From assembly GCA_937889015.1 (NCBI GenBank), contig CALARR010000161.1, positions 1 to 17,828 of the forward strand: 17,828 bases of DNA, in the 5' to 3' direction. The stretch is from an uncultured Planctomycetales bacterium. Lineage in GTDB: Bacteria; Planctomycetota; Planctomycetia; Pirellulales; Thermoguttaceae. Position numbers and translations under genes: made by a program. Within the stretch, counting starts at the first letter, position 1, and each line of letters begins with the position of its first letter. The notes under the pieces were generated by a model, which was given only the letters and a program-made list of their open reading frames with translations, was not told where the DNA came from and made no database searches. Below, in pieces: positions 8,452 to 15,894 of this stretch.

Positions 8452-9156
8452 ATGTCCGAGCCGATCATCGAGCTCCGCCACGTCAGCAAGGTCTATCACA
8501 AGGGCTCGGCCGATATCCATCCCCTGGACGACCTCAGCCTGACCATCGACCGCGGCGATTTCGTGGCCCTCATGGGGCCCTCCGGCTCCGGCAAGACCAC
8601 GCTGCTGAACCTGCTGGGCGGGCTCGACACGCCGACCGCGGGCGAAGTGCTGGTCTGCGGCCAGGATCTGGCCGGCCTCAGCTCGCGCGAACTGGCGCGC
8701 TGGCGCTGCGACCACGTCTCCTACATCTTCCAGGCCTACAACCTCCTGCCCGTGCTGACCGCCTACCAGAACGTCGAGCTCCCGCTGACCTTGCTGCCGC
8801 TGTCGCGCCGCGAGAGGCGCGAGCACGTGGTCCAGGCGCTGGAAATCGTGGGACTGGCCGAACGCATGTACCATCGGCCCGACGAACTCTCCGGCGGCCA
8901 GGAACAGCGCGTGGCCATCGCCCGGGCCCTGGCCTGCGACCCGGAACTCCTGCTGGCCGACGAGCCGACGGGCGATCTCGACGCGCATTCCGCGCAGGAA
9001 ATCATGGCGCTGCTGATCGCGCTGAACCGCGACTACGGCAAGACGATCATCGTCGTCACCCACGACCCGAAGGTCGCGCGCGCTGCCCATCGCGAATTGC
9101 ACCTGGAAAAGGGCGTCTTGGCGCGCGACGTCGACCTGCGGCACGAACCCACCTGA
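8452..9156 (+). CDS. ABC transporter ATP-binding protein (MacB/LolD type)
   Basis: 234-aa nucleotide-binding subunit that would power the two FtsX-type permeases encoded next. All motifs are present: Walker A GPSGSGKTT (42-50), Q-loop around IFQAYNLLP (Gln94), signature LSGGQ (146-150) followed by EQRVAIARAL, Walker B LLLADEPTGDLD (166-177) and the H-loop THD (His204). The FQAYNLLPVLTAYQNVELPL segment is characteristic of the MacB/LolD/FtsE subgroup. I chose the ATG at 8452; an in-frame start at 8431 would overlap the adaptor gene and add residues without homology. The downstream permease starts 4 bp after the stop. By family it acts as a dimer, moving material from the inner membrane or periplasm rather than from the cytoplasm. 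Confidence 0.95.
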   Translation: MSEPIIELRHVSKVYHKGSADIHPLDDLSLTIDRGDFVALMGPSGSGKTTLLNLLGGLDTPTAGEVLVCGQDLAGLSSRELARWRCDHVSYIFQAYNLLPVLTAYQNVELPLTLLPLSRRERREHVVQALEIVGLAERMYHRPDELSGGQEQRVAIARALACDPELLLADEPTGDLDAHSAQEIMALLIALNRDYGKTIIVVTHDPKVARAAHRELHLEKGVLARDVDLRHEPT

Positions 9157-9160
9157 CCCC

Positions 9161-10333
9161 ATGCGCCTCCTGCTGCTGAACCTGCTGCGCAAGCCCTTTC
9201 GCACGCTGCTGACCGTGTTCGGCGTGGGCGTGGCGCTGTTCCTGTTCTGCTTCCTGGAAACGGTGCTCAACGCCTTTCTGGCCGGCGTGAATATGTCCGA
9301 CGCGTCGCGCCTCGTGGTGCAGCACAAGGAATCGATCATCTTCGAACTGCCCATGTCCTACCGCGCGCTGATCGAGCAGATCGAGGGCGTGTCGAGCGTG
9401 GCCTCGGCCTCGTGGTTCGGCGCGCTGTCGCAGGAGCCCGGACCCGACGGCGCCAAACGCGAGGAGTTCTTCGCCCAGTTCGCCACCGAAGTGGAACGCT
9501 ATCTGGCCCTCTACCCGGAAATCCAGACCCCCCCCGAGCAACTCCGCGACCTGCTCAGCGACCAGATGGGTTGCATGCTCGGCGCGCAGATCGCCCAGCG
9601 CCTGAACAAGAAGGTCGGCGACCGGATCGCGCTGCGCAGCACCATCTGGGCCCAGAAAAACGGCTCGTCCATCTGGGAGTTCAACGTGCGCTCCATCTAC
9701 ACCAGCGACTCGCCCACCTTCGATCAGACGATGATGATCTTCCATCAGAAGCGATTCGACGAGGCGCGGCAGTTCGGCCAGGGCTCGGTCGGGCTGTACC
9801 TGCTGGGCATCGTCGACCCCGAGCGCTCCTCGGAAATCTCCGCCGCCATCGACGCGCGCTTCGCCAACAGCCCCTTCGAAACCCGGACCATGACCGAGAA
9901 GGCCTTCAATCTGCAGTTCGTGAGCATGATCGGCAACTTCCAGTTGCTCCTCCGCTCGGTGGGCAGCGCCGTGGTGCTCACCATGCTCCTGGTCTCGGCC
10001 AATACCATGATGATGAGCGCGCGCGAGCGCACGCGCGAAATGGGCGTTCTCAAGGCCATCGGCTTCAGCGACGGGCACGTCTTCCTGCTGCTGATCGGCG
10101 AAGCCCTGGCCATTGCGCTGCTGGGGGCCGTGGCGGGCGTGGGCCTGGCCTGGCTCATGGCCAACGTCCTGCACTACAACCCCAAGCCCGACTTCTTCCC
10201 GGTCTTCTTCCTGCCCGGCAGTTCCATCCTGGCCGCCGTCGGTTTGGCGGCCCTCACGGGCCTGGCCAGCGGCATTCTGCCGGCCACCGCCGGCCTGCGG
10301 CTCAAGGCGACCGAGGCCCTGCGGAGCGTGTGA
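9161..10333 (+). CDS. FtsX/MacB-type ABC permease, subunit 1
   Basis: 390 aa. One membrane helix lies near the N-terminus (about 15-38), then a large periplasmic domain (about 40-260), then an FtsX domain with three helices (about 264-286, 307-335 and 348-375). The segment between helices 2 and 3 contains ARERTREMGVLKAIGFSDG, the cytoplasmic coupling-helix region found in MacB/LolC/LolE permeases. The ATPase is encoded as a separate gene, unlike MacB where it is fused. The second permease follows after 2 bp and has exactly the same length, so a heterodimer of the LolC/LolE kind is likely. Substrate is unknown; lipoproteins, peptides or small hydrophobic molecules are the family's known cargo. 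Confidence 0.93.
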   Translation: MRLLLLNLLRKPFRTLLTVFGVGVALFLFCFLETVLNAFLAGVNMSDASRLVVQHKESIIFELPMSYRALIEQIEGVSSVASASWFGALSQEPGPDGAKREEFFAQFATEVERYLALYPEIQTPPEQLRDLLSDQMGCMLGAQIAQRLNKKVGDRIALRSTIWAQKNGSSIWEFNVRSIYTSDSPTFDQTMMIFHQKRFDEARQFGQGSVGLYLLGIVDPERSSEISAAIDARFANSPFETRTMTEKAFNLQFVSMIGNFQLLLRSVGSAVVLTMLLVSANTMMMSARERTREMGVLKAIGFSDGHVFLLLIGEALAIALLGAVAGVGLAWLMANVLHYNPKPDFFPVFFLPGSSILAAVGLAALTGLASGILPATAGLRLKATEALRSV

Positions 10334-10335
10334 CC

Positions 10336-11508
10336 ATGGCCATCCCCTTCGTCTACAGCCTGCGAAGCATCGCCGTGCGCAAGGGCTCCTCGGCCATGGC
10401 CGTCGGCGGCATCGCCCTGGTCGTCGTCGTCTTCGTCACGCTCCTTTCCCTGGCGGCCGGATTCCGCAAGGTGGTCGAGTCGTCGGGCAGCGCGCAGAAC
10501 GTCATCGTCGTGCGCAAAGGCGCCGACGCGGAACTGCAAAGCCAGGTCCGCCGCGACACGGCGCGCACGATCGCCGAACTGCCGATCGTCGCCGCCGTCG
10601 AGGGGCGCAAGGCGGTGGTCTTCGAGAGCGTGCTGATCGTGGCCCGGCCCAAGCAGGGCGGCGGAGAAACGAACGTCACGGTCCGCGGCGCCCCGCCCAA
10701 CGCGCGCGACGTTCACGGCGAAGTCCGCCTGACCCAAGGCCGCTGGTACACGCCCGGCTCGAATGAGGCCGTGCTCGGCCTCGGCCTGGCGCGCCGGCTC
10801 CGCGATGTCGGCCTGGGCCAGACCATGACCATCGGCCGCAACACGTGGCACATCGTCGGGCTGTTCGAGGCCGGCGGCAGCGCGCTGGAATCCGAGCTCT
10901 GGATGGACGGCGACCTGCTGCAAAGCGCCTTCCGCCGTGACGACGTCTACCAGTCCGTGCTGTTCCGCGCCGCCGGCAGCGCCCCGGACGCGGTGCGGCA
11001 GCTCACGGCCCTGATCGACACCGACCCGCGCCTCCGCTCCGTGCAGGCCATGACCGAGAAGGAATACTACCAGAAGCAGGCCCGGCTCATGGCCGAGTTG
11101 ATCACGATCCTCGGCGGGATCCTCACCACGATCATGTCGATCGGGGCCATCGTCGGGGCGACCAACACCATGTACGCCGCGGTCAGCCAGCGCAAGCGCG
11201 AGATCGGCTGCCTGCTGGCCATGGGCTTCACGCCCGAGGCCGTGTGGATGGCCTTCATGCTCGAATCGCTGCTCTTGGCCGCCTTGGGGGCAGCGCTGGG
11301 CTGCGGCCTTTCGCTGCTGTTCAACGGCATGAAGACCGGCATGACCAACTGGGCCACCTTCTCCGAGACGGCCTTTGAGTTCCTGGTCACGCCGCAGATC
11401 CTGGCGATCGCCGTGGTGCTTTCGCTCCTGATGGGCTTCGTCGGCGGCGTCCTGCCCGCCTTCCACGCGGCCTGGATGAAGGTCGTCGACGCCCTGCGCC
11501 GCGCGTGA
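10336..11508 (+). CDS. FtsX/MacB-type ABC permease, subunit 2
   Basis: 390 aa, same architecture as the preceding permease: N-terminal helix (about 19-41), periplasmic domain (about 43-255), and a C-terminal FtsX domain with helices at about 259-281, 310-332 and 357-380. The coupling segment reads SQRKREIGCLLAMGFTPEAV, equivalent to the MGVLKAIGFS segment of subunit 1. The ATG at 10336 lies 2 bp after the subunit 1 stop; the frame is open far upstream, but only as the shadow of that gene. This is the last gene of the operon; a 100-bp spacer and the tandem 81-bp repeats follow. Together with the adaptor and ATPase it makes a complete inner-membrane tripartite-exporter core. Confidence 0.93.
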   Translation: MAIPFVYSLRSIAVRKGSSAMAVGGIALVVVVFVTLLSLAAGFRKVVESSGSAQNVIVVRKGADAELQSQVRRDTARTIAELPIVAAVEGRKAVVFESVLIVARPKQGGGETNVTVRGAPPNARDVHGEVRLTQGRWYTPGSNEAVLGLGLARRLRDVGLGQTMTIGRNTWHIVGLFEAGGSALESELWMDGDLLQSAFRRDDVYQSVLFRAAGSAPDAVRQLTALIDTDPRLRSVQAMTEKEYYQKQARLMAELITILGGILTTIMSIGAIVGATNTMYAAVSQRKREIGCLLAMGFTPEAVWMAFMLESLLLAALGAALGCGLSLLFNGMKTGMTNWATFSETAFEFLVTPQILAIAVVLSLLMGFVGGVLPAFHAAWMKVVDALRRA

Positions 11509-11607
11509 TGGACCGGGGCGCGTTTCAGGCACCGGCAGCGGCTCTTTGGCTTTCGAAACCGTGGCCACACGCCGCCAGGAACGCTACACGTGTGTGCGAC
11601 ACGCACT

Positions 11608-11769
11608 AAGAACCTATCCCAGAACCACCCCAGCCACGTCGGGCGGCCCGACAAGACCGAACTGCCGACAGGTTTTGGGACCGGCCCCAAGAACCTATCC
11701 CAGAACCACCCCAGCCATGTCGGGCGGCCCAGCAAGCCTGAGCTGCCAACAGGTTCTGGGACCGGCTCT
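11608..11769 (+). repeat. Two tandem copies of an 81-bp repeat with internal inverted repeat
   Basis: Copies at 11608-11688 and 11689-11769 are about 88% identical by eye. Each begins AAGAACCTATCCCAGAACC and ends with GGTTYTGGGACCGG. In copy 2, CCCAGAACC and GGTTCTGGG are exact inverted complements, so each copy can fold into a long stem-loop. The junction between copies also folds (GGTTTTGGG against CCCAAGAACC). The pair starts 100 bp after the exporter operon stop, and a third, shortened copy exists at 14527-14588. It looks like a non-autonomous, MITE- or REP-like element. Confidence 0.88.
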
Positions 11770-11774
11770 AACAC

Positions 11775-11789
11775 TCGGACGCAGTCCGA
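11775..11789. terminator. Hairpin between convergent genes, possible bidirectional terminator
   Basis: TCGGAC-GCA-GTCCGA is a perfect 6-bp stem with a 3-base loop. It lies between the end of the exporter operon on one strand and the end of the antitoxin gene on the other. There is no T-run on either side, so termination is only inferred from position. Confidence 0.25.
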
Positions 11790-11846
11790 AGACCGCTGTG
11801 TCATCGAACCATCTCGCAGCAACGTCCTTCCGTCCGGTTGGCAACG

Positions 11847-12095
11847 TCAATGCTCAGCCGCCGAGGCCGCGTCGCGCGACGTCGAGTCGGGCGGCATCGA
11901 AGCGGCGGCCCCGGCCGACTGCGGCGCCTGGTTCGGCACGGGCAGCCGAGCAACGCCCTGGACGAACTTGAGGCCGCTCTTCTTTTCGCGCTCCTTGATG
12001 TCCTGGAAAATCGCGTCGAGATCGTAATTGAAGCGCGCAGCGTGAGCGTTTCGTACGCGCCGAACCTCCTCGACAATTGGATCGGGATCGTTCAT
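11847..12095 (-). CDS. Putative antitoxin partner of the PIN-domain toxin
   Basis: 82 aa, small and highly charged in the first half. The core PIVEEVRRVRNAHAARF followed by NYDLDAIFQDIKEREKKSG resembles a widespread family of short proteins encoded directly after PIN-domain toxins, which I take to be antitoxins. The second half is Ala/Pro/Ser-rich and probably disordered. The start ATG overlaps the toxin stop codon in the sequence ATGA (4-bp overlap), so the two are translationally coupled. A longer frame from 12215 lies wholly within the toxin gene and is rejected. The toxin-first order is the reverse of classical VapBC. No DNA-binding domain is obvious, so the antitoxin role rests on the pairing and the resemblance. 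Confidence 0.75.
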   Translation of the reverse strand: MNDPDPIVEEVRRVRNAHAARFNYDLDAIFQDIKEREKKSGLKFVQGVARLPVPNQAPQSAGAAASMPPDSTSRDAASAAEH

Positions 12096-12571
12096 GGCTT
12101 GGACTCCAGTAGTTCCTCGGGCGTACAGATGATAGGCGCCTTGAATCCCTTGGCTTGGCAGACGCTTTCGATCATGGGTCGCATCGCGGCATTCGCCAGG
12201 TGCCGGCAATTCCACGTCAACAGATAGGGGACGGCCATCGTTGCTGCAACCGCGATGTGCAGCGCGTCGTCGGCCGCCTTCGGCGGCAGCGCTCCTGCGT
12301 GAAGCAGTTCCTTCGCCAACTCCAGCGACTCCGCCGTCGTTTCGAGCACCAGCATGCGCCGCAGCACCAACAGCCGCTCTTCGGCAGCCTGCGCATCCCC
12401 AACCCCGGCCTCGTCGAGAACGAGTTGCGATACGCAGAGCTCGTAGTTCGCCCGTTCAGTATCCCACCATTCATGCGTGACTTGCTGGTGCCCTGCCATG
12501 ACTACGTCACGGCTGGGGCGTGCTGTCAGGTAGCTCACGACGGTGGTCTCGATGTAGACGCGCTCAGCCAT
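12092..12571 (-). CDS. PIN-domain protein, VapC-like type II toxin
   Basis: 159-aa PIN domain, a Mg-dependent ribonuclease fold. The N-terminal strand reads VYIETTVVSYLTARPSRD, where Glu8 takes the position usually held by Asp; this ETT form is typical of a distinct PIN subgroup. Other likely acidic-site residues are in LVLDEAG (about 51-57) and PKAADDALHIAVA (about 97-109), and the final strand has LTWNCRHLAN (about 118-127). Length fits the family. The ATG at 12571 has a weak GAAGG upstream. It overlaps the downstream antitoxin-like gene by 4 bp. By family the toxin would cleave RNA and be held inactive by its partner. Its place in a run of single-gene accessory units fits a stability or defence module. 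Confidence 0.85.
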   Translation of the reverse strand: MAERVYIETTVVSYLTARPSRDVVMAGHQQVTHEWWDTERANYELCVSQLVLDEAGVGDAQAAEERLLVLRRMLVLETTAESLELAKELLHAGALPPKAADDALHIAVAATMAVPYLLTWNCRHLANAAMRPMIESVCQAKGFKAPIICTPEELLESKP

Positions 12572-12766
12572 GCCCGCCTTCTATGATTCTATCGTCAAAG
12601 GGAATATCGGGTGTTCGAGAATCACGTGCTCGCAGTCCCATCAGCAGTCCTGATCGTAACGGCTGGCACCGGAACTGCCACCCGTCCGTGGCCAGACCGT
12701 TAATTGCCCCCCACCCCCCCCGTGCGTCGAGGGTCGGCACCCTGTAGCGCATAGGGATCCTACGAT

Positions 12767-12831
12767 GCCGAACGCTGGCGATCACCCAGCCGCCGCAGTG
12801 ACCTATCGGTTGTCAAAACGCACCGTTCGGC
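12767..12831. other. attC-like palindromic element at the end of the PH-like gene
   Basis: A 65-bp element bounded by GCCGAAC (12767-12773) and its exact complement GTTCGGC (12825-12831). The arms pair for 8 bases (GCCGAACG) and then partially (T..GCG). The cores differ at one position from the integron consensus RYYYAAC/GTTRRRY. The PH-like gene ends inside the element, as cassette genes often do. The inner arm CGCTGGCGATCAC resembles what I recall of planctomycete attC-type sites. This is a candidate only. Confidence 0.4.
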
Positions 12832-13424
12832 GGCTCAGGTGCATCGCGATGTTCTGCCATTTCTTTCAGCATTGTCTCGACGGACTTAGCATTGGGAATT
12901 CTGAGGAAACCAAGCTCTTGCATTTGCTTGTCACCATCAGAGTCTCTCCAGGAACTTCGGGTAATGATCACATCTCCAGTTCCGTCTCTGTGTTCCCGGC
13001 GAAAGACGTCAGTCAGCTTTTCGGGCGTGTACGATCTTATTGTATACGACATTCCGCCATCGATCGTAATGGCGCGCCGATCTGTGATCAGGTAGACCGT
13101 CCTGAGTGAGTTGCGATAAGCCCAGAGCGGCGCAGAAAGCATCCCGAGACCGATCAAGAAGAAAGGGATGCCAAAGAGGGGAAACAGATCGGCTCCATTG
13201 TTGAATTGCGGGATTTTGAATCCAGCCGCCCCAGCCATCCAAAAAACCGAAAACGCCGTCCAGGGGATTGCAAAAAGAAACGCACCCGCAGCAGGCGCGC
13301 TGAAGTACTTAGGCTTTGGCATTGCACTCCAAAGCACGCGTTCGTTGCGATCGAGCTCGCGGTTGACGATTTCTTGAAGCTTCAGCGGTATCGATGAATC
13401 GAGCATTTCTCTATCGCCGAACAT
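12813..13424 (-). CDS. Membrane protein with bacterial PH-like (DUF304-type) domain
   Basis: 203 aa. A charged N-terminus (KLQEIVNRELDRNERVLWSAMPKP) precedes two membrane segments (about 41-66 and 82-101). A domain starting RTVYLITDRRAITIDGG follows; the YLITDRRAI strand is the usual signature of bacterial PH-like domains. The last residues, PPNGAF, are encoded inside the attC-like element. I chose the ATG at 13424; the frame is open further upstream, but that part looks non-coding, and an ATG seven residues in is an alternative. The DNA here is visibly less GC-rich than the exporter operon, suggesting a different origin. Bacterial PH-like membrane proteins have no uniform function; some act in envelope or stress responses. 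It stands alone with long spacers on both sides. Confidence 0.7.
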   Translation of the reverse strand: MFGDREMLDSSIPLKLQEIVNRELDRNERVLWSAMPKPKYFSAPAAGAFLFAIPWTAFSVFWMAGAAGFKIPQFNNGADLFPLFGIPFFLIGLGMLSAPLWAYRNSLRTVYLITDRRAITIDGGMSYTIRSYTPEKLTDVFRREHRDGTGDVIITRSSWRDSDGDKQMQELGFLRIPNAKSVETMLKEMAEHRDAPEPPNGAF

Positions 13425-13732
13425 CGTAATTCTGCCGCCAGCCCTGCGCCTTCGTAATAGGACGATCACGGCGATTCGGGCAGCATGACGCGCTGCGCAA
13501 CGAAAAGCATCTTCATCAATAAGCCGCGATACGTCCAGCCCTTGCGATTTCCCACATCCTTGAGAAGCCACCGCTCGTGGCGCCGCAGCCACTTTGAGGC
13601 ACCTTTGACAGACACAACTGTCGTTCGGCCGTTATCGCCAGCGAGATTCCGGCCCTTTGGCTGCAGGTCGGGCGACCTCGTGCATCACGAGTTGACTGTG
13701 ATGATACCTGCCGGGGGGTGGTCATCCGCGCA
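13425..13732. other. Intergenic region between the methyltransferase and PH-like genes
   Basis: No convincing gene. A minus-strand frame stays open at 13469-13684 without a start codon near its beginning. The segment CGTTATCGCCAGCGAG (about 13630-13645) resembles part of the arm of the element at 12767-12831 (GCGATCAC / CGCCAGCG type), and GTTCGGC occurs at 13622-13628, but I cannot find a paired second core. This could be a decayed boundary element. Confidence 0.4.
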
Positions 13733-14479
13733 TCACCGCCGAATCAGCGCGAACACGCCCCAGCCCAGGTATTCACGCCTGTAAGCGGCGTAGCGCTCGG
13801 GCTCGGTGGTCAGTTGGGCGCGAACCTCGCTGGCCAGCTCGTCGTCCGGATTGGCCTCCAGCCAGCGGCGCATGGTGAGCCATTTGGCCGCCTCGTATCG
13901 GTCCCAGCCGTCCTGGTCCGCCAGAACCATTTCCACGACGTCGTAGCCCAGGTGGCCGAACGACGCCAGAAGTCCCGGAAGCAGGAGGAAGTCGGAGAGG
14001 GAGTGGGCCAGACACGCCTTGGCAACCTCTTCCGTCGGCGGCAACTGCCGCCAGTAGGGCTCGCCGATGAGGATCAGCCCTCCGCTGCGCAGGCTCCGCG
14101 CCAGCAGCTCGATCGTGCCGGCCACTCCCGCGCCGATCCACGTGGCGCCGACGCAGGCGGCCACGCCGACCTTCTCGTCCGAGACGTAGCCCGCCGCATC
14201 GCCATGGATGAACTGGACTCGATCGGCGACGCCGAGTTCTTCCGCACGGCGTTTCGCCTGCTCGGTGAACAACCGGCTCAGGTCCACGCCGGTGCCGAGG
14301 ATGCCGTGATCGCGCGCCCAGGTGCACAGCATCTCGCCCGAACCGCTGCCGAGGTCGAGCACGCGCGTCCCCCTTTCCAGACGCAGCGCCGCGCCGAGCG
14401 TGGCCAGCTTGTCGGCCGTGATCGGGTTGTGGATGCGGTGAGCACTCTCGGTGATGTTGAAGATCCTTGGGATGTCCAC
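13733..14479 (-). CDS. yjhP: SAM-dependent methyltransferase, YjhP family
   Basis: 248 aa, class I methyltransferase. Motif I VLDLGSGSGEM is at 40-50, the acidic ribose-binding residue is in TGVDLS (Asp66), and motif II/III-like GDAAGY is at 93-98. The opening MDIPRIFNITES, the block CTWARDHGI, the block VGATWIGAG and GEPYWRQLPPTEE, and the C-terminal DQDGWDRYEAAKWLTMRRWL all match my memory of E. coli YjhP, whose substrate is unknown. The start is GTG at 14479; it aligns with the YjhP N-terminus and has AAGGAG about 10 bases upstream. The gene begins 56 bp after the stop of the WbsX-like gene, with a third copy of the 81-bp repeat family in between. Homologues are scattered among bacteria, in keeping with horizontal transfer. 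Confidence 0.9.
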   Translation of the reverse strand: MDIPRIFNITESAHRIHNPITADKLATLGAALRLERGTRVLDLGSGSGEMLCTWARDHGILGTGVDLSRLFTEQAKRRAEELGVADRVQFIHGDAAGYVSDEKVGVAACVGATWIGAGVAGTIELLARSLRSGGLILIGEPYWRQLPPTEEVAKACLAHSLSDFLLLPGLLASFGHLGYDVVEMVLADQDGWDRYEAAKWLTMRRWLEANPDDELASEVRAQLTTEPERYAAYRREYLGWGVFALIRR

Positions 14480-14526
14480 TGCAGAAAATCTCCTTGCGCG
14501 CGTGAATATTGTGTCTCAGGTATCCC

Positions 14527-14588
14527 GTCAACAGCTCAGTGCGGCTGGGCCGCCCGACTTGGCTGGGGCGGTTCTCGGGCAGGTTCTT
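14527..14588 (-). repeat. Third, truncated copy of the 81-bp repeat family
   Basis: On the minus strand this reads AAGAACCTGCCCGAGAACC and continues through CCCCAGCC, GTCGGGCGGCCCAG and CTGAGCTG, matching the first ~62 bases of the tandem copies at 11608-11769. The closing GGTTCTGGG arm is missing. As with the tandem copies, it lies in the sense direction at the 3' end of a gene, and here it supplies the last codons of the WbsX-like protein. Confidence 0.82.
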
Positions 14589-15642
14589 GCTCTTTCTTCA
14601 GAACTTCGCGAATCGCATCCAGCCGGGACGTGTCGGCAGCGCCATCGGCACGCAGGGTTGGCGCGATCCAACCACCCTCGTCGTATTCGTTCCATGCGTA
14701 GAGGATGACCGCCTGGGCCTGGCACACTTCGCGGTGCCTCCGCACAAATGCCAGGGCGTTGCCCAGATGCCTGGCGATCTCCGCCGGCTCGGCCCGGGAG
14801 GGGAATACGTCTTGCCGATGATAGCTGTGCCCCTTTTCCCAGGACACGGGGTTGTCCTTGCGCGGATTCTTATCCCATCCGGTGGTAACGAGTGGGATGT
14901 ACGGCACCCTTGCGCGGGCCGCCTGCTCCCAGTAGTCCTTCTCCACGGCCTTGGCAAGCTCCGCGAAGCTGGCCTGGCTGCCACCCTTGGCGTACGCCGA
15001 AACCGCATCGAATCCCTTGTGCCGCATCCGCTCAAAGTCTGCCGCAGGATTCCAGCCCATGTAGACGCAATAGGGATGGAGCCCCTCCTTCCTGGCCGCC
15101 GCCAGGAATTCGCTGAAGCGGTCCAGTGGGAATTCCCTCCCCGTGAACGCATACACCAGAGGGCGATCGGTCAGCACGGTTTGGTACCCGGGTTCCTTGA
15201 GGAGGGCGACCGCACGATCCCGTTCGTCTGGCCACTCCGCGTCGGGCACCGTCAGGGTGTTGTGCAGAATCATGCAGAAGCGGATCTTACTTCGTTTTTG
15301 GCTCTTCCGGTACTGCTCCAAGGCAGTGCTCATGGGACTGTGTTTCGGGTAGACCAGGAAGGCCCAGTAGTCGAGTCCGGCCGCTGCCGCCAGTTCGATC
15401 TCCCGGTCCATAATCGCCTGGCGGCTCCCGTCGATCCTGACCTTTCCGTCATCGATCACTTGGGCAAACCAAGGCAGGCGATCGTGGTATTTTTTCGGGC
15501 CGAGTGTCCGTTCGACCTGTTGCGTTATGTCTCCGCCTGTCCAGGCATCCCAGCGGATCGCGCCGACCGCAGGACGGTCTGCCCCGAAGCAGGCCGCACT
15601 CGCAGCCACAAGCAGAATCCCCGGCAACAGGACTCGTGTCAT
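14536..15642 (-). CDS. Secreted WbsX / GH99-like TIM-barrel protein
   Basis: 368 aa from the ATG at 15642. A signal peptide covers about residues 1-20 (TRVLLPGILLVAASAACFGA). The body looks like the WbsX / glycoside hydrolase 99-like family: an early AGLDYWAFLVYPKHSP segment (about 90-105, like the family's GIDGFCFYWY region), and near the C-terminus ILYAWNEYDEGGWIAPTL, the typical WNE-x-x-EG motif whose acidic residues are candidate catalytic groups. Family members act on or are linked to mannose-containing glycans, but substrate here is unknown. A TTG at 15660 would add six residues before the signal peptide and is less likely. The final ~17 residues (after EVLKKEQEP) are encoded by the 81-bp repeat, so the original C-terminus has probably been replaced. 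Confidence 0.75.
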   Translation of the reverse strand: MTRVLLPGILLVAASAACFGADRPAVGAIRWDAWTGGDITQQVERTLGPKKYHDRLPWFAQVIDDGKVRIDGSRQAIMDREIELAAAAGLDYWAFLVYPKHSPMSTALEQYRKSQKRSKIRFCMILHNTLTVPDAEWPDERDRAVALLKEPGYQTVLTDRPLVYAFTGREFPLDRFSEFLAAARKEGLHPYCVYMGWNPAADFERMRHKGFDAVSAYAKGGSQASFAELAKAVEKDYWEQAARARVPYIPLVTTGWDKNPRKDNPVSWEKGHSYHRQDVFPSRAEPAEIARHLGNALAFVRRHREVCQAQAVILYAWNEYDEGGWIAPTLRADGAADTSRLDAIREVLKKEQEPAREPPQPSRAAQPH

Positions 15643-15654
15643 CTCGGTCTTCTC

Positions 15655-15781
15655 ACCCAATGACCAAGCTCAGCGACCGCCGCCAGAAACGCCCGGTCGG
15701 CTGCAACAATCGCTGGCAAATGATCCGAACTGTCCGCCTGCCCAGCGGCGAGGCAGTCACTGCCGCACCCTCTGGTTAGGC
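15655..15781. other. attC-like boundary element before the WbsX-like gene
   Basis: Read on the minus strand, the element starts with GCCTAAC (15781-15775), a perfect RYYYAAC core, and ends with ATTGGGT (15661-15655), one base off GTTRRRY. The WbsX-like gene starts 12 bases after the second core. The plus-strand arm holds GACCAAGCTCAG (15662-15673), shared with one change by the element at 16277-16387. Pairing between the outer arms is weak by eye, so this is a candidate only. Confidence 0.35.
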
Positions 15782-15894
15782 GTTTCGATCGCCCTCACTG
15801 AATCATGCAAAATGGGTCTGTGGTCAGAAGTCGCGACCAACGGGCGGTGAGGCAGCGCCGTGCCGTTCACGCTGGTTCTGCGATTTTCTCTCTC

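Larger units (their letters stand above)
11509..11846. other. Convergent intergenic region carrying repeats
   Basis: This spacer separates the plus-strand exporter operon from the minus-strand array. It holds two tandem 81-bp repeats (11608-11769) and a small hairpin (11775-11789), listed separately. Open frames crossing it are repeat translations, not genes. It is the natural boundary between the conserved-looking left part of the window and the accessory-looking right part. Confidence 0.7.

Noticed and set aside
6801..8489. 562-codon minus-strand open frame opposite the adaptor gene
   Set aside because: It overlaps the whole HlyD-like gene, whose motifs and operon spacing are convincing; the antisense product is a His/Asp/Gly-rich shadow.
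10174..11568. 464-codon minus-strand open frame opposite the second permease
   Set aside because: Shadow of the FtsX-type gene; no membrane segments or motifs, and the composition follows the codon bias of the sense gene.
11590..12027. 145-codon plus-strand frame across the tandem repeats
   Set aside because: Its first half is simply the translated 81-bp repeat twice over and its second half is antisense to the antitoxin gene.
12706..12721. Poly-C tract as a phase-variation switch
   Set aside because: C6-A-C8 is notable, but it lies about 135 bp before the toxin start, outside any credible gene or promoter spacing.
12564..12752. 62-codon minus-strand frame ahead of the PIN gene
   Set aside because: It has an ATG and overlaps the toxin start by 8 bases, as a small upstream gene could, but it runs through a C-rich tract, has no ribosome binding site and resembles nothing I know. 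Kept only as a weak possibility.
13469..13684. 72-codon minus-strand open frame between the methyltransferase and PH-like genes
   Set aside because: Its translation looks somewhat protein-like (Trp, Lys and Arg-rich middle), but it lacks a start codon near its beginning, has no ribosome binding site and is not recognised.
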